DNA from: Halictus rubicundus
Lineage: Eukaryota > Arthropoda > Insecta > Hymenoptera > Halictidae
Reading direction: 5' to 3'
Length of the DNA stretch: 64,000 bases
Assembly: GCF_050948215.1 (NCBI RefSeq)
Contig: NC_135149.1
Location: 4,693,001-4,757,000 of the forward strand
Part shown: in pieces, positions 1-12,428 of the stretch
Position numbering within the stretch: the stretch's first letter is position 1
Layout of the letters: every line of letters starts with the position of its first letter
Translations under genes and position numbers: made by a program
Notes under the pieces: generated by a model
Seen by the model: the letters and a program-made list of their open reading frames with translations, nothing else
Databases searched by the model: none
What the model was told of the DNA's origin: nothing

Positions 1-942
1 GCGCAATCGCAAAGCTATACAAAATAATTTTAAAAAATTAAGTACGGTAGGACCTTAATTATTGTATTTTATTTATCAGTTAAAGGTCTTAGGCACAATC
101 TGCCCATAGACCTGGGTACAAAAATAAAGGATTTTGATTATCCGAACCTTGGACATATGAAATCTTCATTATCTCAACAAGCTTAAAATTTAAATGACTC
201 GCCTCTAAGGTGATCCATATGCAACACTTTTTATTGTACAAAGCAATGAAGATTGAATTTAGCATTATAACTAAGCAACTAAATTATTATTATTATTCGT
301 GTTTCCTTGCTTAGTTCGGATAATAGAGGTTCTACTATACATTCGTCCCACAATCTACGCGAAATGTACATTGCGTGCAGTTGTTTCTATCTGTTTGAAA
401 ATGTCATATGTACTACTTTATTCAACAAATATTTAGATATTGCATAATTTTCAGTGGACGTGTCTTCTAAATTTTCTATACTATATCCGAATACAAATCT
501 GCGGATTATAATCTGTTTCTCTCTACGTGCAATTTTCGAAGAAATTAATTTTAACATTCCCTTATTTTTTACTCTAATGAATATTAAAATTATTTCCTGT
601 TGATTCTGCCGAATTGAATGATGCAATCAATCGAATAATGATGTTAACCTTTTTTAGCACCTACTTCAGTGTCGATATGTCGGCTTCAAGAATTTCCCTA
701 ATGTTTCGGCTTTCTAATCTTATTACAACTCCTTTAATGATGCCTTGTTTTTCTATGGAAAATAGTTTTCTCTTCTCCTCGTGTAAAAGTACTTACATTT
801 CATTGCAACCGAATAAAAGAAGCGAGGAGATATTTTCATTTCCAAATAAGACAATATCTTCATTTTAATGAATATCTCCATAGACACGGAAGTATTTTAT
901 AATGACACAACCATTTTCTTTCGCACTCGAAAGAATAAATTA
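1..942. other. AT-rich intergenic stretch, no gene seen
   Basis: Short open frames on both strands here are AT-rich and have no recognisable domain, codon pattern or splice context. I see nothing else in this stretch. The inverted-repeat element G begins at its right edge. Confidence 0.5.
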
Positions 943-1919
943 ATAGTGAAATTCGAGCAGGCCTTAACTCTGAAAGTCTAAACTGTTCAGGAGCTACAAA
1001 AAGGCTTAATTTTATCAAAATTACTTAACGGATGAAATTGGTTCATTGCATTGGTTTATTAAACTGTGCCGAAAACTTGATATAGCGAGCAAGTTGCAAT
1101 TTTACAAGTGAGTACAAATCCGGTAATTTGTTCGTTTAATTCTCCCGAGATGAGCCCTTTTCGAAATACACGAGACAAGAAGATAATTCAAGTACAACCC
1201 AACAAATTAAATCTTTCATTTATTTTGGCTTTCCAGCTTGTACATAATAGAATTAGAATAAGAATAAAAAATTGATCAAGTTTAAAAACGAGAAACTCGG
1301 AATTCAGTAATCTTCTTCTGGAGGTTCCGGTACGATGGTTGTTGGCCACATCGAGATTTTTCTGGAAAATTCCAGATGCTCCGTAGTGATGCATTGCTTT
1401 AATTTTGTTAAATCTTTTATTTTGAAATTGTCAATTGGAATCTTTCCTGTGCGACACTGGAAATCACTAGAATTTGGTATTTTTACGCACACTCCATTAA
1501 CTTTGGAAAGTCCGAAAACTTCTCTCGTCGTATTTCTTGCCCATGTAGTAACGCGCAACAACCTCGCCAGGTTTCCTACGGTCAAACGTATTTACGTATA
1601 ATCATAAAATTTGAAGATATGGAAAGTGATTTTTCGATTTGTAGGAACGATTTTTCCATAACTACTGTTTGATAGCGGATTTTTTAAAAAGTTTTCTGTG
1701 GACCATTTCTTAAAATCAATGATATGTATTTTTCTTTTAACAGTCGCGAAATGAGAGTATTTCGGACGCCAATATTTTAAAAACCCATTGCCTTTCTATG
1801 GAAGGAGGCGAGATATAATCTCTTCTCACTTGGTATGAATGAGTCATTAAACATTTCAGTTTTGTAAAAAGTAAAAGTAACCAAAAATCCGAGCCCTTTT
1901 CGAATTTTATTATTCAAAT
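943..1919 (-). mobile_element. Family G terminal-inverted-repeat element, copy 1
   Basis: The ends are inverted copies of each other: the left end reads ATAGTGAAATTCGAGCAGG and the right end read on the minus strand is ATAATAAAATTCGAAAAGGG. The whole unit matches 10383-11353 in opposite orientation, including the terminal repeats, the internal reading frame and flanking noncoding sequence, so it is a mobile unit rather than a host gene. AAATTA occurs on both flanks and could be a target duplication, but the sequence is too simple to be sure. I cannot place it in a known superfamily. The interior encodes the broken protein described in the next entry. Confidence 0.6.
1304..1854 (-). pseudogene. 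Unrecognised element-G protein remnant, copy 1
   Basis: Read on the minus strand, a possible ATG at 1854-1852 opens a frame beginning MFNDSFIPSEKRLYLASFH. This is followed, after a frame change near 1780, by a segment containing VKRKIHIIDFKKWSTENF, and finally by a 93-codon open frame (1585-1304) ending in PPEEDY and a stop. The same pieces in the same order occur in copy 2 at 10470-10998 with amino-acid similarity and independent stops and frameshifts, which is why I treat it as a decayed gene carried by the element. In the overlap near 1500-1580 a second frame (containing GEVVARYYMGKKYDERSF) also reads well in both copies, so the true frame there is uncertain. I recognise no transposase, reverse transcriptase or zinc-finger motif. 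The function is unknown. Confidence 0.4.
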
Positions 1920-2268
1920 TATAAGTTGATGATGTATTTGTCATTCGAATATTTTTTGAAATTCTTCTCGCCCTTCACTTGCGACACAAGAGACGACAAG
2001 ATGACTGCCACGCTAGCGTTGATTGCCACTGCTAAGCAGTGACTGCTTGCGTCGCAAGACCCCTTCTGGTCTTAGGGGACGGGCAACGGTCCGCCTTATC
2101 GCCTGGTTGTAATTACACATTTCACATTCTACATTCTTAGTTTCTCACTTTAATCATTGTTTCGACATATTTACTTGGTCATAATGTATATCAGAGACTC
2201 AGCCGTATCGTTCTATTTTTGTGGAAGTTTATACATAGAATAAATGTATAGTTAGTCTCATACTTGAT
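1920..2268. other. Non-genic gap with a GC-rich patch
   Basis: About 1981-2105 is much richer in G and C than its surroundings and can form small hairpins, for example AAGACC pairing with GGTCTT around a CCTTCT loop. It looks like a fragment of a repeat or a structured noncoding element. I do not recognise it. Confidence 0.3.
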
Positions 2269-2866
2269 GGCGCACACTTTAAATCCGAATGACAAGAACG
2301 AAATAATTTACTAGATAATACGTAATGAAAGTTTTGGGAAAATTGCATTTAGAGAGTGAACCACGACAAAAATAGTAAAAGTTGTTACTTAAATTTTTTG
2401 ATTTGGGCTTGCAATGAAAATTTAAAAACTGTGTTTCGTAGATTCATATAATTTATACACAGGATTTAATTGAAATTGATTGATTGGCTTATGAGTTATA
2501 GACGATTATAAATGGTGATAATTACAGTTTGTCACGATTTTCAGCCTATTTTTGCCGCTTTATTCTATTATTTGGATTTTTACCATTTTTAATCGTTTAC
2601 AACTCGTAAACCAATTGACCAATTTCGATCAAATTTTCAGCATTCATATAACTCAAACGAATCTACCGAAGTAATTTTTTTTAATTTTCGCTACAAGCTG
2701 AAATAAAAAAGTTGTGAATAACAACTTTTACTATTTTTGTCGTAATTCGGTCTAACGTAATTTTCATTACATATAATCTAGTAAACTATTCCGTCTACCT
2801 TGACGGAATAACTTAACTGGTTTGAGCCATTTATAAAAAAGTAATTCTGATTTAAAGTGTGTGCTA
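2269..2866. repeat. Family E foldback element, long palindrome
   Basis: Nearly the whole interval is one imperfect inverted repeat. The left arm reads GCGCACACTTTAAATC, then TTTACTAGATAA, then CGACAAAAATAGTAAAAGTTG, then TTGGCTTATGAGTTATA. The right arm carries all four in reverse order and complement, ending AAAGTGTGTGC near 2864. Fragments of the same arm recur at 23279, 27030, 48740, about 49530 and 63655. Transcribed across, it would form a hairpin with arms of roughly 260-290 bases. There is no coding content. Confidence 0.7.
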
Positions 2867-4915
2867 TATACAAGAAAACTACTTTATGTACAAAACATTT
2901 GCAAGAATGAACATTTATATTTGTTTCCATTTTTATTTAGTTTTTGCAAAAGCAACATAAGGTAAGAAATTACAGACTCGTCCTTGATGTTCAAAAATGT
3001 ACAAAAAAGTCGCCAAAAACTTTAATATTTATTGTATAATATTATCAAAGCAATTAATTTTCTTACTCCGTAAGTTCAGAAAAAACAAATGAATTTTGAC
3101 TTGTTAAACTGTCGGTATTGCATTCGAACCGATGAACATTGAATTGATACACAAACAGTATCCTCAATATTCAAAATATTTTGCACGATGCACATGAATA
3201 ATAATTTCAATAATTGATACAGAGATATAAATATACATATTTCCGGGTACGTATAAAAAAATAAATGACGAAAAAAAAATAGAATCTTACCTTATTTCAA
3301 TTTTACATAGTTTATAACTCAAAATATCGCTTTACAAGAAGATTGATTGTTCAAATGAGAATTGGAAACATAATACGTTTCAAGTGAATAAAAAATGGAT
3401 CGTTAATATGAAATAAAATCTTTCGATTGAAATCATTAGAATACTTTGTGCTCGGAATACACATTCTTTTACATTTCTGAACTAACTATCAATGGCAGGT
3501 GACAAATTATAATATTATAGAATCTTTCTTTCATGTACGAATAAACAAATCATTGTAAGCAATTGTTCTGTTTATTTCCATTATTGAAACTTAATTCTGT
3601 ACTTAATGTGCGTACAATTGTTGATTGATCGAATTGATATAACTCTCTATGCTACGATGATAAATAACTTCTTCTACGATCGTTTCTGTATACGATGTAT
3701 GTTTTAGAAACCTAATATGAGCACGGTCCCTTTTTTCTGAGCAAATGAATACACATGTTCACATGCACGCTGCTTTTAAAAGCTCGGTATATACGGAGAG
3801 CGTACATATGTCGTAGGTCTAGAAGGAAATCGGAGAAGGTAGAATCGTGCGCAGGTATGAGCCATCGAAACGGATTTTTACACCCCTAGGGTTTTAAATC
3901 TTTTGGTTTCGAATGCTGCCTCGCCTCCTCCTCTCTCGTTCTCATCTTGCCTCTTTTACCCTCCTGGCAGTACATATTCACCAATGCATTGTAACGCCGA
4001 TTAGCCACAGTACTCACCCTCCACACGAAGAACCACGCGTGTACGCATTATCTTGCACATCGTTCGGATATGCTTTTATGGATTATACAAAAGTTAAGAT
4101 AATCACTTCATGTAAAATAATTTCTCTTTCTTTTTTTATTCATTAAACTTTTATTCATAACTTCGCCAAAACAGAAATCGTACTGCAATCATCGAGGAGT
4201 AATTTTAAAGGTAAAACTCCAATCTTCAAAAAAAAAAAATCCCCCAATCGTTAAAAAAAATCCAATCAATCTTCCAATGTGAAACAGCTACAAATGTAAG
4301 CTGTGCAGACAACTGTGACGATCAAACGAATAAATAGTATTCGATACAGACTATACTCTCCAGAAATGTATTGGACAATTAACAAAGTGTAAGTAGGGGA
4401 AAGTTTTCAATCTCGTACAACCTGAGATATTCTGACTCCTCGAGCATTTCTTGTTTTAATATTACAAAAAAAAAAAAAAGAAATTGTTTATTTATAATGG
4501 TTTATTGTTTTGAGAATATTTTAAATAGCATTATAAATAGTAGTGATTTGTCTCCAAAATAATACCTATACCTGAGATAGTCAAATTAGGCATGGGGATA
4601 ATAAAACACTGGTAGCGAAATAAATTCTTATTTAATGAAGATAAAGGTCTTTTAACAGCGCTTTGAAGGTATTTTTTAAATGCTGGTTTAGGTATTTGAA
4701 ATCTCTTGCAGCATTCATTCATGCCATATACCTTATTACGATAGGGTTCCGTGGTCTTTTGAGTTCAACTCTCCTCATTCAACTTACCGTAAATCTTTGA
4801 CATGTTCTAGGACAAAAGAAAAAACATTCAACCTCCTTGAACTTTAACCAAACCCTTCAATCGCATCGCAACGAATTTAACTTCGAAATAAATATTAATA
4901 CAAGTAATTCGTATG
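2867..4915. other. Intergenic stretch without recognisable gene
   Basis: This is mostly AT-rich with poly-A runs at 4230-4260 and 4466-4480. A less AT-rich part at about 3770-4060 contains a 77-codon open frame that I could not connect to any family. I see no repeat boundary here. Confidence 0.4.
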
Positions 4916-5116
4916 TAGATTGCAGATTTTATGCATTTATGAGAAAAACGAGTAGGTATAATTTAAAACGATAAACACATGAGAAGAATTTAAAAATACT
5001 GTCACATTATTTCCAACGCGTTAAACATATTAAGAAAGAAAATAAATTTCTATTTCACTCCAGTTTTTTGAAATTCAGGTAGAAAATTTTTATTTTACAT
5101 AAACAACCGCAGTCTA
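4916..5116. mobile_element. Family B hAT-type MITE
   Basis: It starts TAGATTGCAGATTTTATGCA and ends with ACCGCAGTCTA, matching the family ends TAGACTGCGGAT and ATCCGCAGTCTA. The interior matches 26081-26280 closely (for example AATAAATTTCTATTTCA), giving a subfamily of two. Flanking octamers TTCGTATG and TTCATAAA agree at 5 of 8 positions, so the target duplication has decayed. Confidence 0.65.
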
Positions 5117-5355
5117 TTCATAAATAACATGAAACATAGAAGATTTAGACAAGTTTTTAAAAATGATATTTCATATCATACAGTGTATTCCATGAACTCT
5201 GTCCATCTTAATTATCTTCGTTATTTTGAACAATACGCAAAAATGTTTCAGATAAACGTTATAGGATTTAAATCATTTAATACCATACTAGTAGCCGTTT
5301 TTTTTTTTTAAGTAAGCGCTTACAGGAGATTTGAAGGTCAAATCTTGTGCTTTAT

Positions 5356-5631
5356 TTCGAAAGAATGGTAAATTCTAAATGAAAAAAATATTATGGTACA
5401 TTTGTCCTAAATATTTGTCCTTTGTTTCTGAGATAATTTGACTTTACTTATCCTATTACTTTAGTTATTTGGGCAGTTGCCCAGTCCTGTCTCTACATCG
5501 TTCACTGTCAGTATAATTTCATAAGGAAAGCAATAGGATGAGGAAAGTCAAATTATCTCAAAAACGGTAAGTTTTATCTCCTGTATTCAGAATTTACCAT
5601 TCTATGGAAATCAAGCATAAAAATGAATCAT
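5356..5631. repeat. Foldback MITE
   Basis: Two nested inverted pairs are visible. GAATGGTAAATTCTAAAT near 5365 pairs with ATTCAGAATTTACCATTC near 5585-5604. GAGATAATTTGACTTTACT near 5430 pairs with AGGAAAGTCAAATTATCTC near 5540-5558. I could not find clean ends or a target duplication. Confidence 0.6.
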
Positions 5632-6999
5632 TCCATTAAAAAAAAAACGAATTGAAACTTATTTAAACTTATATTTATTTAAAAAACTTATTTAAAAAAA
5701 CACTAATACTTATTTAATACTTATTAATACTAATACTAATACCTATACTAATAAAAAAAATGCTATTACTAAAGTATAATTGCTTTTAACCCTATAACTT
5801 TTATTTGAAACATTTTCGCGTATTGTTTAAAATAAAGATATTTTAGATGGACGGAGTAAAACTTCCGTAAAACAGGACGTGTCACGATGTACTGTGATAC
5901 AATTAATCCTTATCCCAAACGACCACTTGAGGTTTCCCGTGGCACAGTATATGTACGCAGCCCACCCCTGAAGCATTAAGATAATTGCACTATTATTTCG
6001 GAGAAAACTAAGGTTAAATTCCTGAACAACCTATCTGTGCACATAACCAATTATTTCATATGCATCGTATTACATGTATGTAATATAATATAATATAATA
6101 TAATATATTTATTTAATATTATTTGTATTTTATTCGCTCACACGCTCTTTGATACAAACTCATTCGCACCCTCTAACCGAGTACCGCTACATTTATTTAA
6201 TATACATTAACTTAACTGTGGTTGTCTGTAGACAATGCCTCTCTGTAAATTATATGCTAAGTAATCGACAAAAAAATCTTAATTGTCTGCAAGTACAGTT
6301 TTATCATTGAAAATTAAAGAAACGGGAATAATAGTTAAATAAAGATACTTATATCTTACTAGTAAACTTTAATTATTTATTTTATGAATATAATAAATGA
6401 GCACTATTGTCAAATTTTATTTATTCAGTTTTTTTTTTATACATATGTATACTGTAATGAACATTGCGATATTTCAATAATAGGAAATAATTAATCAGAA
6501 TCATAAAATTATTTACAAATAGAAAAATAAGTTCTATATATTTAAGAGTTTTCTGGCATGTATTTTTATTAATGAATTTAATTTTTTTCTTATAATTTTA
6601 AATTTTAGTATTAGTAAATGAACTAAGTTTAAACAAAATTACATGGTTGATTTTGTTTATTAGTTAAAATTTCTTATTTACTTCATATTAATCATTAATG
6701 AATTTAACTGAAAACTAACAATAATTCCTTTACAGGGGTATTAGTATGAATCCTTAAAACGTATTAAATAATTTTCATCAAATAATTTAGCAATGGATAA
6801 TTTATACCTTAGAATTTCATATTATTCAACAATTTGTTATATTATCCGAGTAGTTAGCACTTAATTTGCAAACAATTAAAATTGTCACGCACCGTTAATC
6901 GACGCTGTTTACCATAGCATAACCGATAACCGTATTTTCGATTCGCAAATCATTATCAATGCTCAGGAATTGCACACTCTGCTTAACTGCCTAAATACA
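5632..6999. other. AT-rich spacer with a TAATA tandem run
   Basis: No gene is visible. A short tandem run of TAATA units lies at 6081-6107. The rest is extremely AT-rich. Confidence 0.5.
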
Positions 7000-7323
7000 C
7001 AGGGTGTCCCAAAAATGTTGAACTTCCTTGAAAGAGGTGATTCCTGAAGTCATTCGAAGCAACCTTTTCCTTTGCGAAAATGTTCTCTGCGGCTTAAAAC
7101 ACGGACCAATCAGAGTACGGCTACAGCTGATGGATTTCGATTCGACCAATGCTAACGCCAGGCTCAGCGCAAGCCGCTGTAGCCGCGCTCCGATTGGTCT
7201 GTATTTTTCGTTAATAACTCGTCAACAAAGCCACGGAGAACAATTTCACAATGGAAAAAGTTATTTCAAATGACCTCAGGAATCACTCCTTTCAAGGAAG
7301 CATAACATTTTTGGGACACCCTG
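7000..7323. mobile_element. Palindromic MITE, CAGGGTGTCCC ends
   Basis: The ends are CAGGGTGTCCCAAAAATGTT and AACATTTTTGGGACACCCTG, followed on the right by TA. The inversion continues inward through AGTCATT, ATGTTCTCTG, GGACCAATCAGAG and GGCTACAGC to a short central loop, so the unit is one hairpin of about 320 bases. These ends and a TA target are typical of Tc1/mariner-derived MITEs in insects. The left TA appears mutated to CA. The open frame inside has no independent meaning. Confidence 0.75.
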
Positions 7324-7876
7324 TAGATACATATATATCTATGTACTATGTTCATAATGATCGATGTGATCATTAAAAAATAATTTTAAAATTATAATTT
7401 TGTTGTAGAGATCCATTCAAGGATTAACATAATTTTTCACGAACTGTATATTATTCTGTTACTTTGAAATACAAAATCGCTTCGGATATTACTTTTTTAA
7501 ATTTTGTAAACTATTATAAGCATAATAATTCAGATTTGAATGTGCAATTATAAAGATATTACAATAAACCGGAGAAAAGGAAGAAAAGAGAGGAGATAGA
7601 AAAGGACGATGTAAGTATGGGGATGTATGTACGTAATTACGACGGGCGCCGTTTTAATTATGTACAGTGCCATTGTAGTAAATGTGTAGATGTGTAGAAT
7701 CCAAGCCTCAAGTATTCTTGGATACAAATTCATGCTTATTATAAAAGACTCTTTTTACAATTAATTTGTTCAATTAGTCCAATTTTTTCATTAGCTAAAT
7801 AAAACTTCGGTTAAATTTTACAGTGGTTTATTCAAGACTCCAGTGATATAATAAAAATACCTGTGTTACTTGCACT

Positions 7877-8044
7877 TTTACTGTGGCTTTTTATACAAAA
7901 TAAAACTTTTTTGCATCGATTGCAAAGAACAAGAGTTCGATCAAAAATTATTTCTTCTCGTAACAATTTCAATAAAGTAACGATTTTTGCTGTGTTGCAT
8001 TGCACCTACTCTTTTTCGTGATGAACGCATAAAATCCACATGAT
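7877..8044. mobile_element. Family B hAT-type MITE, degraded ends
   Basis: It begins TTTACTGTGGCTTTTTATAC and continues with the family interior TTTTTTGCATCGATTGCAAAG and TTCTTCTCGTAACAATTTC. It ends with the family right side GCACCTACTC followed by CATAAAATCCACA. The last bases and any target duplication are eroded. Confidence 0.55.
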
Positions 8045-10382
8045 CGAATTCTTTGTCGAATAATATTTCTGGTGTCCATGACAAGGAACGGTGTTAAAGA
8101 TTTGTGTAATCGTGAAAGCATTTAATTCTGGGTTTTCCGTTCTCGAGAGCACGGTTGGAGCAGGTAATTATGAGTTAGAATACCTTTTGCACTCGTTATA
8201 TTTCACAACCCTGGAATTTCCAGCATCCAAGAACGGTTCTACCTTCCGAATCTCTACGCTCGGGCCATCCCTCCGTTCCCTTCAACCCCGTCGTGAAGGC
8301 ATTCATGTATTATCCCATAATGCAGGTTGCTTTTACTCTCTCCCCTCGTTGGCCAGATAAATAAACATACACGTATGTACTATACCCGATCCAGGAACAG
8401 GTCGAACACACAGGTGTTTCGTGGAGGCTAGAAAGGCACGAATGGATGCTACGCGCGTCATCGACGATGCGTGTGCGTCTTGAAAATGGGACTTCTGGAG
8501 CCCATCCCCCTATACGGCTCTCCCTTTTCAGGGGTCCGACAACCATGAACAGAGCCTAGACATACGTGTGTATCGTCCTATCTTCTTTCCCGTCGCAGTT
8601 TCCCCTTCGGACTTCTTTTTTGTCACACCCCCGTCCACCCGGCCCGAATCTGGAGACGAAAGCCACAGGTGCTGCCTCCAGTAAACCCCTCGAAAGACCC
8701 GACACGCAATGGCGTGGCAACCAAAATGAATTTTCTTAACAGGAGGTTCAGAACTCCATCAATGGTCTACCGAATGCGTAAGTGCCCAATTTAGAATTCA
8801 TTTGTCTATTCAAAAGTTGAATGTCACGTTAATGTCTCGAACGTCGATTACCTATATTAATACTTTACTTATAAAAAATGTTTATAATTTTTTTTTATTA
8901 TATACAACTTAAGACAGCAGGTCTGACCGTAGTTATTGGTGAATAAATGTTTATATATACAAAATTTTAAACTATTTGACGATATGCTCCGATAAACTAT
9001 ATCTAGATAATCATATGTATTTTGGCCCCAACCTGGTAGTCGGCCTATCTAAAAAGTGTTGAAAAAGAAAAGGTGCCCACTAACAAACTCCTATATACAT
9101 TTGAATGAGCACAATGGTCAGTCTATTCCTCACTTCCTATGTATAGCTTCGTGTCCTCGTATAAAAAATCTAGTGTATTAATAGCGTATTAATAAGAACA
9201 ACGCTTAAAATGGCTGACTACTGGAACAATTGCTCTATAGAATATTTGGTTCAAAAATTAATGTTGCGGACCTGATATTTAAATGATTAGATGACTGGTA
9301 TTCTGTTTCTGTAAAAGTACATGTAAATTTTTCCGTGAAATAACTATAAAAAATATTCCATCGTTTATTAAGCTACACGGACAATCACCGAACAAATCTG
9401 AAATTATTCATATTTTATATGCAACACAATATTTAAAGCACTGCTCTTTGGAGTTATTCTTAAATGTGTACAAAGTTCTCTATACAAAGTGATTTGTATT
9501 TATTTAAAAAACAAAATTGTGCTGTGAAGAGAACATAATGCAGCGTGTACCTAACAAATAGGTTGATAAAATTGTTATTGTAAAATGACTGTTGAAATAT
9601 TCTTTGCAAAGAGTAAAAAATATTCAAATAAGAATAATGGTGCCAAAATGTACGTATGTAGAATATGTATAGCTTGAAGCAATATAATGGTGGAACTCGA
9701 TCATGATTGGAAGTTTCCGTGCGCCAAGAGTGTCCTGTCCTGTCCTGTTCATTTACACACCGTATCCGAGGCCCTCACGAAGAAAAGGAAATTACCATGC
9801 TATGCCAATCACGGCTCCACGCCCATGCTTGAACGTCCCGAGCGTTTCAAGCGTTTTAGGGATGCGACGCACATGTACGCAGCATGTTTGGATAACCATT
9901 GACCACGATTTCTTCGCACGACCTCTCTCCCTTCTTCTCGGAAAATTGATTGGCTGCCTGCACGGAGAACGTCGGAGATATAGGAAATTTTGGTGGAAAC
10001 TGAAAATCTTCCGGTGGCCGAGCGTCGAAATTTTCATCGGAAGAAATACGTACAAGTCTGATATAAAAAGACGAGCGAAGGTTTTGGGTCCGACGTGGAT
10101 TGATGTAATGCCTTTGAAAAGATCCCAAGGCTGGAGCGTCTTTCCCACGACCACAACGAACTCTGAGCGACCGTTGAAGGACCTGCAACGTCTACGGGGG
10201 TGGGCAGGCCTGTTTTCACATGTGGCTCGCGAAAAAAAGGCCCTCGGAAGGCCGCAGTGGGGTCACGGGTCGACATTTTTACTTTTTACTGAATTATACA
10301 TGAAACGCTTACGACCAACTTTCCCTTCCTTAATTAAACTAGATATTTGTCTCTAACGGGCCGGAGCTTTCCTTTCGTTATG
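8045..10382. other. Unique region with two less AT-rich islands
   Basis: About 8080-8770 and 9680-10340 are clearly richer in G and C than their surroundings and are not repeated in the window. In the second island both strands are open over several hundred bases, including a 217-codon plus-strand frame at 9703-10356. I see no domain in it, and overlapping open frames on both strands are expected where stop-rich AT sequence is absent. They may be conserved regulatory sequence or an unannotated exon or RNA. I cannot choose. Confidence 0.35.
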
Positions 10383-11353
10383 AATATGAATAGTGAAATT
10401 CGAAAAGTGTTCATTTCGGCTTTTTCGCTATTTTCACTTTTTCACAGAACTGAAATTTTTAAGGGTCGACTCATTCGTACCAAGTAAGAAGGACTTATAC
10501 CTCTCCTTCTTCCATAGATAGACAGTGAGTTTATAAAACATTGGCGTTCGAGAAGCTCTCATTTCTCGACTGTTAAAAGAAAAATACAAATCATTGATTT
10601 TAAGAAATGGTCCACAGAAAACTTTATAAAAATTCCACTATAGTAGTTATGGAAAAATCGTTCCTACAAATTTTATGAGTTTGCGTTTCACCGTAGGAAA
10701 CTTGGTGAGGTTGTTGCGCGTTACCATGTAGGCAAGAAATACGACGGGAGAAGTTTTCGGACTTTCCAAAGTGAAAGGAGTGTGCGCGGAAATTACAAAA
10801 TCTAGTGATTTTCAGTGCTACGCAGAAAAGATTCCAATTGACAATTTCAAAATGGAAGATTTAACAAAATTAAAGCAGAACATATCTGCGGAGCATATGG
10901 AATTTTTCAAAAAAGTCTCGATGTGGCCAACAACCATCATACCATCCAAAAGAAGCCTCCAGAAGAATATTACTGAACTCCCAGGTTCTCGTTTTTAAAC
11001 TTGATCAATTTTTTATTCTTATTCTGATTCCATTATGTACAAGTTGGAAATCCAAAATAAGTAAAAGATTCAATTTTTTTCATTTGAATTAGTTATTTGA
11101 ATTACCTTCGACAGTCTCGTGCATTTCGAAAAGGGCTTCATCTCGCGCGAATTAAAACAACAAATTACCGGAGTTGAACTCACTTGTAAAATTGCAATTT
11201 GTCCGTCACTGTATTGAGTTTTCAGCACAGTTTAATGTTGCAATAAATCAATTTCATTTGTTAAGTGGTTTTGACAAAATTAAGATTTTTTTTTAGGTCC
11301 TGAAAATTTTATATTTTCAGAGTTAAGCCCCTTTCGAAATTCACTAATTCAAA
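10383..11353 (+). mobile_element. Family G terminal-inverted-repeat element, copy 2
   Basis: The left end GAATAGTGAAATTCGAAAAG is the inverse of the right end CTTTCGAAATTCACTAATTC. The interior matches copy 1 (943-1919) along its length in inverse orientation, with the reading-frame part and the part 3' of it (ACTTGATCAATTTTTTATTC and onward) both well conserved. ATGAA flanks both sides and may be a target duplication. The pair forms a large inverted repeat with a spacer of about 8.5 kb. Confidence 0.6.
10470..10998 (+). pseudogene. Unrecognised element-G protein remnant, copy 2
   Basis: This carries the same series of peptides as copy 1: DSFVPSKKDLYLSFFHR near 10470, then VKRKIQIIDFKKWSTENF near 10575-10630, then stops (TAG TAG near 10640), then a 75-codon open frame (10771-10998) containing EKIPIDNFKMEDLTKLKQ. 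Compared with copy 1 it has its own in-frame stop (TAG in ACCATGTAGGC, near 10725) and a small insertion near the end that changes the C-terminus. The shared peptides show that the ancestor coded for a protein of roughly 170 residues. Its family is unknown to me. Confidence 0.4.
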
Positions 11354-12340
11354 TGAACTCCTTCCGTAATAGCCAGTCGTGCGAGTAAACGAATCGTGAT
11401 AATTACCGACATACAATTAAAAACGTTCACATTCCGGGAGAAGAAGATTTTAATTAGATTTAGCTCTAATTTTTCTGCCGAAGACACGAGTCGCTGCAAA
11501 TTTTTTAGACAAACCGATTTTGAGTTATAATGATTTCAAAAACATTGTACAATGTAAGTAAACTTCTCCTACTTTCAGTAAGGAATTTAAATAAGGATTT
11601 TGAATATCCGTAAGAACCGATATTTTTATTTTTATGATACATTGATTATAAATATTCGTAAGTTACACAAACATCGTGGAATTCTTATCTTAAACATTAA
11701 GGTTCTTTACATCGCAACTGAATATACAATTCAGATGTGCACAGGTATTGATAGATTAGTTTATGTATATGCGTTCTGTTCTGACGGAAAAACCTTAAAC
11801 TATTAAATACTAATAATGCAAATGTAATGTAATTTATAGATTATGGTTCATTGCTAAAATTTTGAGATTACGGGTTACCTTTTTTCATTTACATATGTAT
11901 ATCAGGGTTCATTACTGAATTAATTATTTGTTTCGGTTATTGCACATTATTGTAATAGTTTTGTCGAAATGGAAAAACGTGTCGTTATCAGTTCTAAAAG
12001 AATGTGAATAACTATAAGTATTCGTAGTATAAAAATTAGAGAACGGCAAAGTGAAAAAATTTGAAGTTGTCAGAAAAATAAAATATTTGTCAGCATTAAT
12101 AAAAACTAGAGAGTATAATAACAAATTGGAAAGAAATTCTAATTTTAAAGCGGTTGGTTCGTAGTCTTATAATACAAATTTAAGGCACGTCATGGTATGT
12201 ATTCGACAAACGAATGTTAGCGGAAAACATTCTGCAGAAATCTTCGAAACTAATTTAATCGAGTATCATTAACTAGCATGCATTAAATACAATTTACAAT
12301 GTCGATAAAACTAGGCAAACATCAACACAAAAAATCTTAG

Positions 12341-12342
<2 letters not shown>
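11354..12342. other. AT-rich intergenic stretch, no gene seen
   Basis: It holds only short AT-driven open frames. I see no repeat boundary or motif that I can support. Confidence 0.45.
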
Positions 12343-12394
<52 letters not shown>

Positions 12395-12428
12395 TCCCTC
12401 CCTCTGTTTACCCCTCTTTCTCTCTCTC
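12343..12428. repeat. TC microsatellite
   Basis: There is a pure TC run to about 12390, then interrupted CCTC and TTTC variants to 12428. Confidence 0.95.

Noticed and set aside
7028..7273. 81-codon open frame
   Set aside because: It lies entirely within the palindromic MITE at 7000-7323.
9703..10356. 217-codon frame as a protein-coding gene
   Set aside because: No domain, no recognisable family, and equally long frames overlap on the other strand. I kept it only as an unexplained island.
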